Below, one piece after another: positions 40,820-42,199 of a stretch of 42,199 bases of DNA (the first letter of the stretch is position 1; the number at the start of each line of letters is the position of its first letter). A program made the position numbers and the translations under genes. The DNA comes from Bigelowiella natans CCMP2755 (Eukaryota; Cercozoa; Chlorarachniophyceae): NCBI GenBank assembly GCA_000320545.1, contig ADNK01000139.1, positions 1-42,199 of the forward strand, given 5' to 3'. Below the pieces are notes generated by a model. That model was not told the DNA's origin. It did not search any database and saw only the letters and a program-made list of their open reading frames with translations.

Positions 40820-42037
40820 ACGAAGCAAAGCATTATTAACTTACTACTTTTGCTACTATTACTACTACTACTCGTACTACCATTTTCCCACTGTCTCCAG
40901 ATATATCGTCTGACCACCGAAACACAAACAATACAACAATAATAACAATAATATGCATATGCACCACTAACGTGCAAGTATGGGGGAAGGAAGTGTGAAT
41001 ACCATGTATGAAAAAGCAACCATTAATTACCATCATTATCATCATCATGAGCATCATCATCATCATCATCAGCTCTATTGTTACTACCAAATACTACTAC
41101 TACTATTCTCATCATCGTCATCATCGTCATCATCATCATTATCATCTTCATTGCAGATATTTTCCATCCGTGCCATCATAACCACCACCTGCAAAATGAA
41201 GTCCCTCTGCTGTGCTTCTTGGGAGCTAATGACAACAAAAACAACAACAACAGCAATAACAATAACGAATGAGCAGCACCATATCAAGAAATGACTTGAA
41301 TGATGATGATGATGAACAAGAAGAAGAACTATGTAACATAACATCACGATACACAGAAGGTGGCAACAAGCTACTACCTCATTCGTGCATCTTTGCCAAG
41401 GAACAAAAGGTCTAGTACCTTTTTGTCATATCAATATGGATGATGGTGATAATGATGATTTAACGAGAAGTACAAGTACAACAAAAAATTAGAAGTCCAA
41501 TGGTAATGATATATGTAGTAGTATATATCGATGTATGTTGTACCACTGATGTCTCAGATTGAATGTTATCTGTTATTCCTGTAAATTTATGATGATGCAA
41601 CGGTGATGAGATGATGATAAGGACGAAAGGAATATAATATCAAGGCTCGTTGCTATATTTGCGGGGATCTTCCTCCTCCTAGAATGAATTATTTCTAGTA
41701 CCCAACAATTGATTCAGGAACCCAAGGAATATCAAATACTCTGGGAATACCTATTATTATTATCATCATCACCATCATCATCATCACTATTATATTTTTC
41801 CTTTTTTTGGTTTATCATCATCATTATTATTTTTCACTAAAAGAAGAGAGAAGATCCATCCATCTAAGCGAAGCACTCATTTCTTGCTATCGTCATCATA
41901 GTCGTCGTTAATGGTCTCATTGTTGTTGTTATTGTTGTTACTATTCTTCTTTTTCTATTTGATCTTACATTCCACTGATCTAGATGCAGCACCAAGACTT
42001 GCTCCATTTGAGACAGCTTGGCAAACACCACCACCAC
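36958..42037 (-). CDS. Unrecognised multi-exon protein, 5' end outside the window
   Basis: Exons joined by phase, 5' to 3': 42037-41969, 41750-41702, 41578-41544, 41418-41378, 41225-41189, 40909-40881, 40746-40712, about 40509-40453, 40178-40107, 39877-39808, about 39636 onward (end unclear), 39188-39067, 38871-38818, 38683-38468, perhaps 38366-38357, 38088-38052, 37888-37853, 37703-37649, 37515-37445, 37213-37186, 37080-36958 (stop). The N-terminal part is helical (FPEYLIFLGFLNQLLGITDN, VLDLLFLGKDARM, ETVGKWGWTGLIFMTNLG), like a HEAT/ARM array. A Gly/Ser/Asn-rich middle follows, with TEAGTSSRAQSTQ and NDYTRNLRGYIEQLQEDG. The end is well structured: RAGAPYRLVVNVGDLAGD, FVVVPFTTPNHGDAK, LRAILNAKEIRFGPIDQDV and SNYGKTARVYEEAVDDFV. 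I cannot name the family. The middle junctions (40453, 39636) are uncertain; the two ends chain cleanly. Confidence 0.5.
37386..37420. repeat. (CT)n microsatellite
   Basis: A perfect CT run in an intron of the right-end gene, just 3' of the exon at 37515-37445 on the minus strand. Confidence 0.97.
37715..37739. repeat. (AT)n microsatellite
   Basis: About 12 AT units in the intron between the exons at 37888-37853 and 37703-37649. Confidence 0.95.
38219..38249. repeat. (AT)n microsatellite
   Basis: About 15 AT units in the intron region of the right-end gene, with GCA/GTA triplet runs just to the left. Confidence 0.95.
39318..39352. repeat. (GA)n microsatellite
   Basis: About 17 GA units followed by GGT triplets. 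It lies in the least certain part of the right-end gene and is probably intronic. Confidence 0.95.
40785..40814. repeat. (GA)n microsatellite
   Basis: About 15 GA units. On the minus strand it becomes a CT tract about 40 bases before the exon at 40746-40712, a position that could contribute to the polypyrimidine tract. Confidence 0.95.
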
Positions 42038-42128
42038 CTACGTGAAGAAGAAGAAGAAGAAGAAGAAGAAGAAGAAGGAGGAGGCGATGATAATGATGGA
42101 TGATGGAGACAATTCGACAATGGAGGTG

Positions 42129-42159
<31 letters not shown>

Positions 42160-42199
42160 GTTACTTCATCATCAATGAGATAGTACGATAACCGACCGA
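42038..42199. other. Triplet-repeat-filled intron of the right-end gene
   Basis: It contains a (GAA)n run at about 42045-42075 and a (TAC)n run at about 42129-42160. It lies upstream (minus strand) of the first visible exon and is most likely intron. No exon is recognised in it. Confidence 0.5.

Overview
The window is nuclear DNA of a eukaryote. Genes are split by many short introns (about 60-700 bases) with GT..AG borders, start codons lack bacterial ribosome-binding sites, and simple repeats are very dense. The gene content (a type I DAHP synthase of the shikimate pathway, an SRPBCC protein resembling plant and cyanobacterial ones, PHAX, a ZW10-like tethering subunit, a cationic amino-acid transporter) fits a unicellular protist, perhaps a stramenopile or related alga. 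I cannot name the species. All gene models below were built by hand, by joining exons whose reading phase matches across GT..AG introns; they carry no transcript support.

Layout, left to right: (1) minus-strand gene fragment, 76-681; (2) + tandem-fused double DAHP synthase, 1626-6716, 14 exons; (3) minus single-pass membrane protein, 8813-7690; (4) + small charged protein, 9221-9669; (5) minus F-box-like protein, 13382-12192; (6) + secreted EGF / GH43-like beta-propeller protein, 13645-14882; (7) minus small Cys/His protein, 16662-15755; (8) + SRPBCC (polyketide cyclase-like) protein, 17459-20272; (9) + PHAX-like RNA-binding protein, 21543-22909; (10) minus cationic amino-acid transporter, 29247-24107, 15 exons; (11) + ZW10-like protein, 29911-35822, 13 exons; (12) minus unrecognised helical protein, about 42037-36958, whose 5' end lies outside the window.

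Nearly every neighbour pair alternates strand, so genes sit in divergent pairs with shared promoter regions and convergent pairs with shared 3' regions. The gene-free stretches after gene 3' ends share a distinctive composition rich in CTAG and GCATGC palindromes. Trinucleotide repeats fill most introns and also code for Asp, Ser, Thr, Gln and Gly runs, above all to the right of about 19 kb. There is no operon-like functional grouping. The genes serve separate jobs: aromatic amino-acid synthesis, amino-acid transport, vesicle tethering, RNA export and secreted carbohydrate handling.

The most unusual items are the double DAHP synthase, the compact PHAX-like protein, the repeat-expanded ZW10-like and transporter proteins, and the unrecognised gene at the right end, which may contain a 10-base microexon.
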